Origin: Cyanobacteria bacterium RI_101
Lineage (GTDB): Bacteria > Cyanobacteriota > Cyanobacteriia > Cyanobacteriales > Microcystaceae
Length of the DNA stretch: 34,594 bases
Reading direction: 5' to 3'
NCBI GenBank assembly: GCA_016471375.1
Contig: WGLZ01000071.1
Span: 1 to 34,594 of the forward strand
In this document: positions 9,130 to 19,561 of the stretch, in pieces
Position numbering within the stretch: the first letter of the stretch is position 1
Layout of the letters: each line of letters opens with the position of its first letter
Translations under genes and position numbers: made by a program
Notes under the pieces: generated by a model
The model's input: the letters and a program-made list of their open reading frames with translations, nothing else
Databases searched by the model: none
Told to the model about the DNA's origin: nothing

Positions 9130-9183
9130 ACTGATAACTGATAACTGATAACTGATAACTGATATCTGTCATCTGATATCTGT
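9130..9183. repeat. Heptamer tandem repeats (CTGATAA)n
   Basis: Four perfect CTGATAA units are followed by CTGATAT and CTGTCAT variants. The array ends at the stop codon of the next gene, so it forms the immediate 3' end of that transcript. Confidence 0.75.
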
Positions 9184-10403
9184 TAAGCCATTTGGGGAAT
9201 CAAACTGGGACTCCCGCCCTCTGAATTAACCGGAGACAAATAAGTTCGCAGTAATTTAATCAGCGCCTGAGGTTCCGGGGGTTTGCTAATAAAATCATTG
9301 GCGCCGGCCAACTTAGCGCGGGTGCGGTCAATAACATTATCCTGGGCGGTCAAAATAATGATGGGCGTTTTGCCAAAGACCGGGGTTTCCCGCAGGAATT
9401 TACAAATGCTGTAACCATTGGCGTTGGGCATATTCAGATCCAATAAAATCAGATCCGGTTTATGCTCAATCAACTGGGCAAAGCCCGCCATCGGCTCCTG
9501 AATACTCAAAATCCGAAAACCCGCGGGTTCCAAAATCGTCTTGAGGTTGTGCACCACAATGGGACTATCGTCAATACAAGCGACCAATTTACCGGAACCG
9601 CTTGCTACGGAGATGGATTGAGGGGTTTGGGGAGTCGGCGCCGCAGTAACCTCAGCGGGAGCAACGACGGCCTGTTCTTCCATTTCTTCCACCGGCGCTG
9701 GCAGATCAGTAATGGTTTTAAATTCCAACAGTCCTTTTTCCCGCCAAACTAGGAGCGCCTGCATCACCTTGGAGATGGGTTGCTTCAGTTGCAGAGCCAC
9801 ATCCCAGATAGTGAACTGGCCGTTAAGGTACTTTTGAATGGCGGCGTTATTCAACCCGGCGCCCTTAGCCGTTAAGAGCGGCGATAAACTAGGGCGATAT
9901 TGATCCAACTTAGCTTGGTGCCAAGCTTGGTGCATTTCCTCCGCCTTTCTCAAGTCGGGGTGGATTTCTCCGATGGAAAGACTGAGAAAATAGGAAAAGG
10001 TGGATTTGAGGCGGTCGCCGGGGCGCCAATCCATTTCCACGTCCTGGGCCAGCGCCAACTCGTGCCAACACTCCTCGGCTACGGCGCTGATCACTTGTTT
10101 GGCTTGATCCAGCGTTAATTTACTCTTACTAATCCCCTGGTAGAGAAAATCGTATTCCCAGGGCTGACTGTTTAAAATTTGCGTCGGCGCCGTCCAGCCT
10201 TGACAGTGTTGAAACAGCGCCCGTTTCCAGCGCCGCATCCGGTGTTCCCCGTCGGTGACGTATTGCAGGCGCCCGGAGAGGAGATAGATTTTGAGAGGAA
10301 TCCCGCCCTGCTGAAGCCAGAGGATACCTGTGGCCTTTTGCTGGCTCAGGCGCTCAAGCTCGGCTTTGAGTTGGGGCAGGATTTCCGTCGGCGAGATCTT
10401 CAT
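9183..10403 (-). CDS. PATAN-domain response regulator (PatA/PixG-like)
   Basis: The protein has an N-terminal PATAN (DUF4388-like) domain (KATGILWLQQGGIPLKIYLL, SGRLQYV), a middle helical region and a C-terminal receiver with acceptor D322 (ILLDLNMPNANG). This is the layout of PixG/TaxP1/PilG-type regulators of cyanobacterial phototaxis and of PatA in heterocyst patterning. I chose ATG at 10401-10403 (406 residues, MKISPTEIL); an in-frame TTG 39 bases upstream adds a proline-rich extension that looks non-native. Placed first in the transcription order before cheA, it is the best candidate output regulator. Which motor or pathway it drives cannot be told from sequence. Confidence 0.87.
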   Translation of the reverse strand: MKISPTEILPQLKAELERLSQQKATGILWLQQGGIPLKIYLLSGRLQYVTDGEHRMRRWKRALFQHCQGWTAPTQILNSQPWEYDFLYQGISKSKLTLDQAKQVISAVAEECWHELALAQDVEMDWRPGDRLKSTFSYFLSLSIGEIHPDLRKAEEMHQAWHQAKLDQYRPSLSPLLTAKGAGLNNAAIQKYLNGQFTIWDVALQLKQPISKVMQALLVWREKGLLEFKTITDLPAPVEEMEEQAVVAPAEVTAAPTPQTPQSISVASGSGKLVACIDDSPIVVHNLKTILEPAGFRILSIQEPMAGFAQLIEHKPDLILLDLNMPNANGYSICKFLRETPVFGKTPIIILTAQDNVIDRTRAKLAGANDFISKPPEPQALIKLLRTYLSPVNSEGGSPSLIPQMA

Positions 10404-10654
10404 GGTTGACCCCCGAAAGGTGAAGGGTGGCGGGATTGGCAACTAAAACAACAAGAATTTTGTTTTAATCGCCAGGAAGAAGAGACAGGGATATAGAAAA
10501 AATGAATTTACTTTCCGCTTCTATCTTTGAGTATAGAAAAATAAGACGAGCCGTCAATCAACAGCGTTATAATTCTTTACCTTTACAGACAATTAATAAG
10601 AATATTTACAACGGCGCTGGGAAAACCAGTAAATTCCCCGAGACCATCGCCAAG

Positions 10655-10688
10655 AAAAATCCCCCCTAAACCCGTTAGTCTAGGGGGG
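10655..10688 (-). terminator. Rho-independent terminator after petH
   Basis: On the minus strand CCCCCCTA and TAGGGGGG form an eight-pair stem with a 12-base loop, followed by ATTTTT. It lies 22 bp after the petH stop codon. Confidence 0.75.
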
Positions 10689-10709
10689 ACGGTAAAAATT
10701 AACCAGAAG

Positions 10710-12238
<1,529 letters not shown>

Positions 12239-14089
12239 CTAGGCCAGCGCCGCCAGACGGGCGTCGTTCTGCCCCAGAATCGTTTGTAGCTCTTCGGCGT
12301 CCACGGTTTCTTTTTCCACCAGCATGGCGGCGAGCTGATCCAGAACCGAACGGTTATTGACCAGCACTTCCTTAGCTCGCTGATAAGCTTGATCCACCAG
12401 TTGGCTCACTTCCTCGTCGATGGCCGCGGCGGTCTGGTTGGAAAAGTCCCGATCCGAGGCGATGTCCCGACCGAGGAAAACGCCGCCGCCCTGACGTCCG
12501 AGGGCCACGGGGCCGAGGCGCTCGCTCATGCCGAAGCGGGTCACCATTTGGCGGGCCACCCGGGCCACCTGTTGCAGGTCGTTAGAAGCGCCGGTGGTGA
12601 CTTCCTCTTCCCCGAAGATGATTTCTTCCGCCACCCGGCCCCCTAGGGCCACCGCCATCTGGTTTTGCAGATAGGAGCGGGAGTAGAGACCCGATTCCAT
12701 GCGGTCTTCGCTGGGGGTAAACCAGGTTAAGCCGCCGGCCCGACCCCGGGGAATGATGCTGATTTTTTGCACCGGGTCGTAGTCCGGCATCAAAGCGCCG
12801 ACCAGGGCGTGGCCCGCTTCGTGGTAAGCCACTAGGGTTTTGCGTTTTTCGCTCATCACCCGGTTTTTCTTCTCCGGCCCCGCCAACACCCGGTCGATGG
12901 CGTCGTTGATCTCGTCCATGGAGATTTCCGTCAAACTGCGACGGGCGGCGAGAATGGCGGCTTCGTTCAGGAGGTTCGACAAATCGGCGCCGGTGAAACC
13001 GGGGGTACGGCGGGCGATTTTATCCAAATCCACGTCCTTAGACAGGGTTTTGCCCCGGGCGTGGACATTGAGGATTTCCTGACGACCGGCGTAGTCGGGC
13101 CGGTCCACCACCACCTGCCGGTCAAAGCGCCCGGGCCGCAGAAGCGCCGCGTCGAGGACGTCGGGACGGTTGGTGGCGGCGATGATGATAATGCCGGTGT
13201 TGCCCTCAAAACCGTCCATTTCCGTTAACAGTTGGTTCAGGGTCTGCTCCCGTTCGTCGTTGCCGCCCCCTAAACCGGCGCCCCGTTGGCGCCCCACGGC
13301 GTCGATCTCGTCGATAAAGACAATACAGGGGGCGCTGGCTTTGGCCTGTTCAAACAGATCCCGCACCCGAGAGGCGCCGACGCCGACGAACATTTCCACG
13401 AATTCCGAGCCGGAAATACTAAAGAAGGGCACTCCGGCTTCCCCGGCCACCGCTTTAGCCAAGAGGGTTTTGCCAGTTCCGGGAGGCCCCACCAGGAGAA
13501 CGCCCTTGGGAATTTTGGCGCCGATGGCGGTGAAGCGGTCGGCGTTTTTCAAGAAATCCACCACTTCCGTCAGTTCCAGCTTGGCCTGCTCAATGCCGGC
13601 CACGTCCCCGAAGGTAACCTGGGTCTGGGGTTCCATCTGCACCCGAGCTTTGGATTTGCCGAAGTTCATGGCCTGGGAGCCGGGGCCGGTTTGGGCCCGC
13701 CGCAGGAGGAAAAATAAACCCACCAATAAAAGGACGGGTAAAAAGAGGGTGCTGGCCACTCGGAACCAGAAGCTATCGTCGCTCTGGGGTTGGACGGCGA
13801 TATCGACGTTATTTTGAGTTAAAAGATTAATTAAATCCGGGTCGTTGGGCAAATTAACCAGATAGGGCTGACCGCCGTTGGGGTTGGGCACCTGGGCTTG
13901 AGTCCGGTCGGCGCTGAGGTTAACCCGGTCGATCTGGTTGCTTTCGACTTTTTGGACAAATTCGCTATAGGTGAGCGCCTCCCGGGCGGGGGGTTGACGG
14001 TCAAAGAAGGCCGTCACCAGCGCCAGCACGACAATTAATAAAAGAGCGTATAGTCCGGCGTTGCGCCATTTTTTATTATTTTTATTCAC
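12239..14089 (-). CDS. ftsH: ATP-dependent zinc metalloprotease FtsH
   Basis: This 616-residue protein has two N-terminal membrane segments (about 11-29 and 110-130), an AAA+ domain with Walker A GPPGTGKT at 201-208, Walker B VFIDEID and the second region of homology [18 protein letters not shown], and a peptidase domain with the zinc motif HEAGH (H423, E424, H427). FtsH degrades damaged membrane proteins; in cyanobacteria hexamers of FtsH homologs remove damaged D1 during photosystem II repair. Length and the C-terminal end resemble FtsH3-type members, but the subtype cannot be fixed here. All catalytic residues are present. Confidence 0.96.
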   Translation of the reverse strand: MNKNNKKWRNAGLYALLLIVVLALVTAFFDRQPPAREALTYSEFVQKVESNQIDRVNLSADRTQAQVPNPNGGQPYLVNLPNDPDLINLLTQNNVDIAVQPQSDDSFWFRVASTLFLPVLLLVGLFFLLRRAQTGPGSQAMNFGKSKARVQMEPQTQVTFGDVAGIEQAKLELTEVVDFLKNADRFTAIGAKIPKGVLLVGPPGTGKTLLAKAVAGEAGVPFFSISGSEFVEMFVGVGASRVRDLFEQAKASAPCIVFIDEIDAVGRQRGAGLGGGNDEREQTLNQLLTEMDGFEGNTGIIIIAATNRPDVLDAALLRPGRFDRQVVVDRPDYAGRQEILNVHARGKTLSKDVDLDKIARRTPGFTGADLSNLLNEAAILAARRSLTEISMDEINDAIDRVLAGPEKKNRVMSEKRKTLVAYHEAGHALVGALMPDYDPVQKISIIPRGRAGGLTWFTPSEDRMESGLYSRSYLQNQMAVALGGRVAEEIIFGEEEVTTGASNDLQQVARVARQMVTRFGMSERLGPVALGRQGGGVFLGRDIASDRDFSNQTAAAIDEEVSQLVDQAYQRAKEVLVNNRSVLDQLAAMLVEKETVDAEELQTILGQNDARLAALA

Positions 14090-14176
14090 GCGGATGGTCT
14101 CCAGGGACTGGATCTAGGGTGGTTGTTAACTTATGTTAACGGCTCTCAGAAACAATTGGCTAGTTAGGCTCCGATT

Positions 14177-14258
14177 GCCCCCCCAGCCCCCCAATCTTGG
14201 GGGGAGTTCGGCGCTGTTCTCAGTTCAAAGTTCCCCAGAATTGGGGGATTTAGGGGGC
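14177..14258. repeat. Inverted-repeat element upstream of ftsH
   Basis: GCCCCCCCAGCCCCCCAATC pairs with GGGGGATTTAGGGGGC at the right, with an internal AATCTTGGGG/CCCCAGAATT pair. It lies between ftsH and the DciA-like gene, in a 224-bp gap without other visible features. Confidence 0.55.
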
Positions 14259-14313
14259 GAGAACGGGTTAAACAGACCGTCAAAGATTTGCGCGCACTAG
14301 CCGGGGCGGTCGA

Positions 14314-14877
14314 TTAAGGCGCGCCGCGATCCTGGGAGAGATTTTTTTGCCAGCGCCGTCGGGCGCAGTGGGCGCAACAGTTCCACCGCTCCAGTTCCCA
14401 GGGCAAAGCGGGGGTCTGGCACCGGGGGCAGGGTGGCAAGAGCTGGGCCCGCCGGGCGAGGGTGTCCGTCCAGGCGTTAAATACGGTCTTTAAATCGGCG
14501 TCCGCGGGAACGGGATCGGGGCCGGAAAAATCCAGATTAGAGCGCCGCTGGTCTGGCGCCGGTTCCGCCGGGGGGGCGGGTTCCCGCCAGGAGAGGGGCG
14601 AAAAGCGCAGATCCTTGAGGGGTTCTTCTGGCAGATAAGCGTTCAGCGCCGCGAGGAGTTGATAGCGCCGGAGAGTGAGGGTCTGGGCCCAGACGGCGCT
14701 GGGAACGGCGATCCAGAGCACGTCGCCCTGTAAACGCAGGAGTCGGGTTTCCGTTTGGACGTCCGGGGGAATAGCTCGGCGCCAAGCCTGGATTATCTCT
14801 TGGTAACGGCGCAGAGCGCGCCAGCGGGGGTCTTTTTGCCAGTCGGCCAACAGGCGCTCTAGGGATTGGAGAGGCAT
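14314..14877 (-). CDS. DUF721/DciA-like protein with C-terminal zinc-ribbon motif
   Basis: Residues 1-100 of this 187-residue protein form a DUF721 domain (WRRAIPPDVQTETRLLRLQG, VLWIAVPSAVWAQTL). In other bacteria DciA loads the replicative helicase DnaB. After a proline-rich linker, the C-terminal end carries C150-x2-C153 and C168-x2-C171 (plus C167), which looks like a zinc ribbon. The minimal DciA domain does not need this part. Helicase loading is inferred from the family. The gene is divergent from serA with a 135-bp shared upstream region. Confidence 0.8.
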   Translation of the reverse strand: MPLQSLERLLADWQKDPRWRALRRYQEIIQAWRRAIPPDVQTETRLLRLQGDVLWIAVPSAVWAQTLTLRRYQLLAALNAYLPEEPLKDLRFSPLSWREPAPPAEPAPDQRRSNLDFSGPDPVPADADLKTVFNAWTDTLARRAQLLPPCPRCQTPALPWELERWNCCAHCARRRWQKNLSQDRGAP

Positions 14878-15012
14878 GGGGAAAGGGGCGGAGAAAAAAT
14901 CTGAGGGGCGGGGCGGCCTCTGGAGACATTCACGGTATCCTAAAGGTTAAAAACCGCGTATTGACTGTCCCGAGTCGGGTCAGCCCTTTTCAGACCTACC
15001 CCCCCAGCAACC

Positions 15013-16590
15013 ATGGCTAAAATTCTCGTCTCTGACCCCATCGACCAAGTGGGTATCGATATCCTTCAGCAAGTCGCGCAGGTCGATGTGAAAACGGGCC
15101 TGCCGGAAGCGGAGATTATCAAAATTATCCCGGAATACGACGCCATGATGCTGAGATCCGGCACCAAGGTAACGAAACCGATCATTGAGGCCGGAACCCA
15201 ACTAAAAATTATCGGCCGGGCCGGGGTCGGGGTGGATAATATCGACGTCCCCGCCGCCACCCGTCAGGGCATTGTGGTGGTCAATTCCCCGGAGGGCAAC
15301 ACCATCGCCGCCGCGGAGCACGCCCTGGCCATGATGATGGCGCTGGCCCGCCATATTCCCGACGCTCACCAGTCTCTCAAGGCGGGGCAGTGGGACCGGA
15401 AAACCTTTGTGGGCACGGAAATTTATAAAAAAACTCTCGGCGTGGTGGGCTTGGGCAAAATCGGCTCTCATGTGGCCGCGGTGGCTAAGTCCATGGGCAT
15501 GAAGATTCTGGCCTACGATCCCTTTATTTCCAAAGACCGGGCCGACCAACTGGGGTGCAGTCTGGTGGATTTAGACCTGCTCTTTACCGAGTCGGACTTT
15601 ATCACCCTCCACGTCCCCAAAACCCCGGAAACCGCCAATTTGATCAGCGCCGAGACCCTGGCGAAAATGAAGCCGACGGTGCGGATTATCAACTGCTCCC
15701 GGGGCGGCATTATCGACGAAGAGGCCCTGGCGGACGCCCTAGAACAGGGCCAGATCGGCGGCGCCGCGTTGGATGTCTATAGCCAAGAACCCCTGGGAGA
15801 ATCCCGCCTACGGGGGCTAAAAAATATCATCCTCACGCCCCACCTCGGCGCCTCCACCGCCGAGGCCCAGGTGAATGTGTCCGTGGACGTGGCGGAGCAA
15901 ATTCGGGACGTGCTCTTGGGTCTGCCGGCCCGCTCGGCGGTGAATATCCCCGGCCTCACCCCCGACGTCATGGAAAAACTACGCCCTTACCTCCAGTTGG
16001 CGGAAACCCTAGGGAATTTGGTGGGGCAGTTGGCCGGAGGCCGCATCGAGCAGTTAACGGTCTCTCTCCAGGGGGATCTGGCGGAGAACGCCACCCAGCC
16101 CATTGTGGTGGCCTCTATTAAAGGTCTCCTCTCCCAAGCTCTGCGGGAGCGGGTCAACTACGTCAACGCGGCGCTGGAAGCCAAGGAGCGGGGCATTCGG
16201 GTCATTGAAACTCGGGACGCCTCTATTCGCGACTATTCCGGCTCCCTCCATCTCCAGGCCGTCGGCTCCATGGGAGAACACTCCGCCACCGGCGTTTTAC
16301 TGAGCAACGGCGAAATTCGCATCACCGATGTGGACGGTTTCCCCATCAACGTGCCCCCCAGCAATTACATGCTCTTTACCCTCCACCGAGATATGCCGGG
16401 GATTATCGGTAAAATCGGCTCTTTGTTGGGCAGTTTCAACGTCAACATCGCCAGTATGCAAGTGGGGCGGAAAATTGTCCGGGGCGACGCGGTCATGACC
16501 CTCAGTCTCGACGATCCCCTGCCGGAGGGCCTGCTGGCGGAAATCCTCAAGGTGCCCGGCATCCGGGACGCCTACACGGTGAAGCTCTAA
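15013..16590 (+). CDS. serA: D-3-phosphoglycerate dehydrogenase
   Basis: The 525-residue enzyme oxidises 3-phosphoglycerate in the first step of serine synthesis. The NAD-binding domain shows GVVGLGKIGSHVA. Active-site segments NCSRGGIIDEEAL (Arg), the following Glu region and LTPHLGAST (His) are intact. The C-terminal half has the intervening domain of long-form SerA and an ACT domain (MLFTLHRDMPGIIGKIGSLL, NVNIASMQVGR) for feedback control by serine. Length is typical of cyanobacterial SerA. The start MAKILVSDPID fits the family. prmA starts 3 bp after its stop, so the two are probably one operon. Confidence 0.97.
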   Translation: MAKILVSDPIDQVGIDILQQVAQVDVKTGLPEAEIIKIIPEYDAMMLRSGTKVTKPIIEAGTQLKIIGRAGVGVDNIDVPAATRQGIVVVNSPEGNTIAAAEHALAMMMALARHIPDAHQSLKAGQWDRKTFVGTEIYKKTLGVVGLGKIGSHVAAVAKSMGMKILAYDPFISKDRADQLGCSLVDLDLLFTESDFITLHVPKTPETANLISAETLAKMKPTVRIINCSRGGIIDEEALADALEQGQIGGAALDVYSQEPLGESRLRGLKNIILTPHLGASTAEAQVNVSVDVAEQIRDVLLGLPARSAVNIPGLTPDVMEKLRPYLQLAETLGNLVGQLAGGRIEQLTVSLQGDLAENATQPIVVASIKGLLSQALRERVNYVNAALEAKERGIRVIETRDASIRDYSGSLHLQAVGSMGEHSATGVLLSNGEIRITDVDGFPINVPPSNYMLFTLHRDMPGIIGKIGSLLGSFNVNIASMQVGRKIVRGDAVMTLSLDDPLPEGLLAEILKVPGIRDAYTVKL

Positions 16591-16593
16591 ACC

Positions 16594-17481
16594 ATGGCCA
16601 ACAGTTGGTGGGAAATCAAAATCCTCTGCCACCCCAACCTAGAAGACACCCTCTTCTGGCGCTTGGAAAAGTTTGGTTGCGACGGCATGGTTTCGGAACG
16701 GTCAGGCGACGGGCTTCTCCTGCGGGCTTACAGTTCCCATCCGCCGACCCATTTACTGGATTTGGCGGCGCTGTCCCTCTGGATGGAGCAGGACGCCCTG
16801 ATCGCCGGTCTGCCAAAACCGGCGGCCCATTGGCGCCTGATTGAGGAGGAGGACTGGGCTAGCAGTTGGAAACAACAGTGGCAACCCTTGGAAGTCGGGG
16901 ATCGCCTATTGATTTGTCCCGCCTGGATGGAAGCGCCGGCAACGGAGCGCCTAGTCCTTAAACTCGACCCCGGCGTCGCCTTCGGCACCGGCGCTCACGC
17001 CACCACCCAACTCTGTTTGGAGTCCCTGGAAATGCGTCTAGCCCTGGGCGGTTCGGAGCAGGTCTTAGCCGACATCGGTTGCGGCTCCGGTATTCTCTCC
17101 ATCGGCGCCGTTTTACTGGGGGCGGGAAAAGTTTACGCCGTGGACACCGATCCCCAGGCGGTGACGGCGGCCCGAGAAAATCGCCACCTTAACCACATTC
17201 ACCCCGATTTTCTGGTGATTAACCAGGGCAGTGTGGAGGAGGTGAAAAGCTTGGCGCCGGAAGGGGTGGACGGCATTGTCTGCAATATTTTGGCGGAAAC
17301 CGTCGTCGAACTTTTACCCCAATTCACTCCCCTGATTCGTCCCAACGGTTGGGCTATCCTCAGCGGCGTTCTTTTGGAGCAAACCCAGATGATCGCCGAA
17401 AGTCTGGAGCAAACCGGCTGGACTGTGGCGGCGCTGTGGAAACGGGGGGATTGGTGTTGTTTTCAAGTCAGGCGGGAGTAG
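16594..17481 (+). CDS. prmA: Ribosomal protein L11 methyltransferase
   Basis: This 295-residue SAM-dependent methyltransferase trimethylates ribosomal protein L11. The N-terminal substrate-recognition domain ([20 protein letters not shown]) is followed by the linker [17 protein letters not shown] and the SAM site [13 protein letters not shown]. The later motif [13 protein letters not shown] holds the N/D-P-P-like position. Length and order are normal for cyanobacterial PrmA. It sits 3 bp after serA and is likely co-transcribed. Confidence 0.95.
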   Translation: MANSWWEIKILCHPNLEDTLFWRLEKFGCDGMVSERSGDGLLLRAYSSHPPTHLLDLAALSLWMEQDALIAGLPKPAAHWRLIEEEDWASSWKQQWQPLEVGDRLLICPAWMEAPATERLVLKLDPGVAFGTGAHATTQLCLESLEMRLALGGSEQVLADIGCGSGILSIGAVLLGAGKVYAVDTDPQAVTAARENRHLNHIHPDFLVINQGSVEEVKSLAPEGVDGIVCNILAETVVELLPQFTPLIRPNGWAILSGVLLEQTQMIAESLEQTGWTVAALWKRGDWCCFQVRRE

Positions 17482-17560
17482 TCTCCCAATGAACTCCGCC
17501 GAAAAATAGAGCTAAAATTCAGGTCTGTTTTCTCGCACTTCGCCGTCACCTTATTGCCCT

Positions 17561-17887
17561 ATGACTCTCTCCTCTTCATCTCCCCATACCCATAGCGACG
17601 GCGCCCAAGCTCATACCCACGTTCACAGCGAGGAATCCCTGCGGCTCATCGTCAACCGACTGTCCCGGATTGAGGGTCACATCCGGGGCGTGAAGACCAT
17701 GGTGCAGGAAAGTCGCCCTTGCCCGGAAGTGCTGATTCAAATCGCCGCCGTTCGCGGCGCCGTGGACCGGGTGGCCCGGATGATTTTAGACGAGCACTTG
17801 AGCGAGTGTATTACCCGGGCCGCCCAGGAAGGTAATATTGAAACGGAGTTGGCGGAACTCCGAGCGGCGCTGGATCGTTTTTTATAA
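17561..17887 (+). CDS. CsoR/RcnR-family metal-sensing repressor, InrS-like
   Basis: This 108-residue, all-helical repressor has a His-rich N-terminus (HTHSDGAQAHTHVH) and the DUF156 core (RLSRIEGHIRGVKTMVQE). Candidate metal ligands are C54, H79 and C83, with N-terminal histidines. That pattern almost exactly matches the nickel sensor InrS of Synechocystis (C53, H78, C82 and an N-terminal His). Such repressors release DNA when they bind metal. InrS controls a nickel exporter, but no exporter lies next to this gene. A copper-sensing CsoR is the main alternative. Confidence 0.82.
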   Translation: MTLSSSSPHTHSDGAQAHTHVHSEESLRLIVNRLSRIEGHIRGVKTMVQESRPCPEVLIQIAAVRGAVDRVARMILDEHLSECITRAAQEGNIETELAELRAALDRFL

Positions 17888-17907
17888 ACAGTTCTTGACC
17901 TCACACC

Positions 17908-18846
17908 ATGATCGAGCGACCTATTTTCCTTGTCGGCGCCCATCGCTCCGGCACCACCCTCCTGCGGTTGATGATTGACCATCATCCCCAAGTTTCCTTT
18001 CGTTACGAGTCGGAATACTTGACCCGCTACCTGACGCCGACGGGGGAATATCCTAATCTGGAAAACTATCGACAATCCCTAAAAATTGACCGGGGTTTTC
18101 AGGCCAATGGCTTAACCTGGGCGCCCGTTGCTTCCTATCCCGAATTGGTCAATCATTTTCTGGCTCAAACTCAAAGCGCCGACGGCAAACCCCTCGTAGG
18201 GACAACGGTCCATGTTAACTTTGCCCATTTACTAAAACTTTGGCCCCAGGCCCGCTTTATTTTTCTCTACCGCGATCCCCGGGACGTGGCCCGCTCCTGT
18301 ATCCAGATGGGCTGGGCGGGAAATCTCTGGTTTGGCGTCGAAGGTTGGCTAGAGGCGGAAACCCTATGGCGGCAGTTAAAACCCCGGCTACAACCGGAAC
18401 AGGCGCTGGAAATTCAGTACGAAACCTTGATTCGGGAGCCAGAAACAACCCTCGGGCAAATTTGCCGCTTTATCGGCGTTGACTACGACCCCCGCATGTT
18501 GAGCTATCCCGAAGATTCCACCTACGAAGCGCCCAACCCCCAGTTGCTCAACCAGTGGAAGAAAAAACTGACTCCGGCGGAAATTCAACAGGTAGAAACC
18601 CGAGTCGGCGCTCTCTTAACGGAGAGAAACTATGAACCCAGCGGACTGCCGGCGCTGACCTTAACCCCGGCGGCGCTAAACCGCTTAAAACGCCAAAGCC
18701 AATGGCGACGGTGGCAATTTCGTCGGCGCCGTTATGGTCTCGCCTTAACGCTCCTGGAGGCGCTGGCGAATAAAACCCAATGGCGGGCGCTTCAATCCTG
18801 GACGCAACCTCGAATCAACCGGATTACCCAGTCCTATTTAAAGTAG
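17908..18846 (+). CDS. Sulfotransferase-family protein
   Basis: This 312-residue protein has the PAPS-binding loop of sulfotransferases at its start (GAHRSGTTLLRL, about 10-22) and the 3'-phosphate motif YRDPRDVARSCIQMGW. The C-terminal end is rich in Arg and Lys. The family transfers sulfate to sugars, lipids or proteins; the acceptor here is unknown. It starts 20 bp after the InrS-like gene, so the two may share a transcript, which would be an unusual link between metal sensing and sulfation. It converges with ruvC at 18854. Confidence 0.82.
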   Translation: MIERPIFLVGAHRSGTTLLRLMIDHHPQVSFRYESEYLTRYLTPTGEYPNLENYRQSLKIDRGFQANGLTWAPVASYPELVNHFLAQTQSADGKPLVGTTVHVNFAHLLKLWPQARFIFLYRDPRDVARSCIQMGWAGNLWFGVEGWLEAETLWRQLKPRLQPEQALEIQYETLIREPETTLGQICRFIGVDYDPRMLSYPEDSTYEAPNPQLLNQWKKKLTPAEIQQVETRVGALLTERNYEPSGLPALTLTPAALNRLKRQSQWRRWQFRRRRYGLALTLLEALANKTQWRALQSWTQPRINRITQSYLK

Positions 18847-18853
18847 GTTCCGG

Positions 18854-19360
18854 CTAAAGAATTTGATTCCGCACGCCGTTTAAACCCGCCAGGGCGATGC
18901 CCATGGCGTCCACGCTGTCGTCAATGGGCAATTGGGGCAAGTCAAAAATTTGTTGGAGAACTTCCGCCACTTCGCTCTTGGTGGCTCGACCGTTTCCTAG
19001 GTGGCATTTCCAACTGGCTTGATGGAGGAAAATGGGGCAATAACCCATCTGTCGATAAACCACGAGATTAATCACGCCCAGCGCCTGAAGCACGCCGCCG
19101 GCCGCCTTGATTTGTCGATTAAAAAAAGGCATTTCTATGGCCACAGCCTCCGGTCGAAACTCCGCTAAAATTTCCCCCATATCCCGTTCAATTTCCACTA
19201 AACGAGCGGGAGTCGGTAAGGTTTTATCCGTTTCAATGGTTCCATAATCCAATAGCTTAACCCCCTGGCCATTCTCCGCCGCCAACAGCGCCCAGCCGAT
19301 AATGGCCAGTCCGGGATCGATACCGAGCCAGCGTCCAGGCAAGGGGGTAAGAGGGGTCAC
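18854..19360 (-). CDS. ruvC: Holliday junction endodeoxyribonuclease RuvC
   Basis: This is a 168-residue RNase H-fold resolvase. The four acidic catalytic positions are visible: D15 (GIDPG), E76 (VAIEMPF), and D148 and D151 (IDDSVDA). RuvC cuts four-way junctions bound by RuvAB. The start is GTG at 19358-19360; no ATG fits upstream of the GIDPG motif. Length is normal. Confidence 0.9.
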   Translation of the reverse strand: MTPLTPLPGRWLGIDPGLAIIGWALLAAENGQGVKLLDYGTIETDKTLPTPARLVEIERDMGEILAEFRPEAVAIEMPFFNRQIKAAGGVLQALGVINLVVYRQMGYCPIFLHQASWKCHLGNGRATKSEVAEVLQQIFDLPQLPIDDSVDAMGIALAGLNGVRNQIL

Positions 19361-19414
19361 AGAGTTTGACTCGGATAAAGAGATATTCTGGGGTTATTTA
19401 AGGTTAATGGATAC

Positions 19415-19516
19415 GGGCTTCGACTCCGCTCAGCCCTCGCGCCCTGAACATAACCGGAGGGCTATCCCTGACTCGCATACGTTTAACTCTCGCGCCCTGA
19501 GCGTAGCCGAAGGGCT
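19415..19516. repeat. REP-like palindromic repeats between ruvC and the decarboxylase gene
   Basis: GGGCTTCGACTCCGCTCAGC at 19415 and the inverted relative CGCCCTGAGCGTAGCCGAAG at 19493 are copies of the family seen at 5640-5842. A third degenerate copy (GCCCTGAAC...GGAGGGCT) lies between them. They fill the divergent promoter region of both flanking genes. Confidence 0.6.
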
Positions 19517-19561
19517 GTCCTCCACCCGTAACATATTTTCTCCTCTGTATTGCAATCTCCC

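Noticed and set aside
9130-9183. Tandem repeats resembling a small CRISPR array
   Set aside because: The unit is seven bases without spacers, and no cas gene is nearby.
13170-13817. 215-codon plus-strand frame opposite ftsH
   Set aside because: It is antisense to the AAA+ domain of FtsH and has Ser/Pro/Arg-rich shadow composition.
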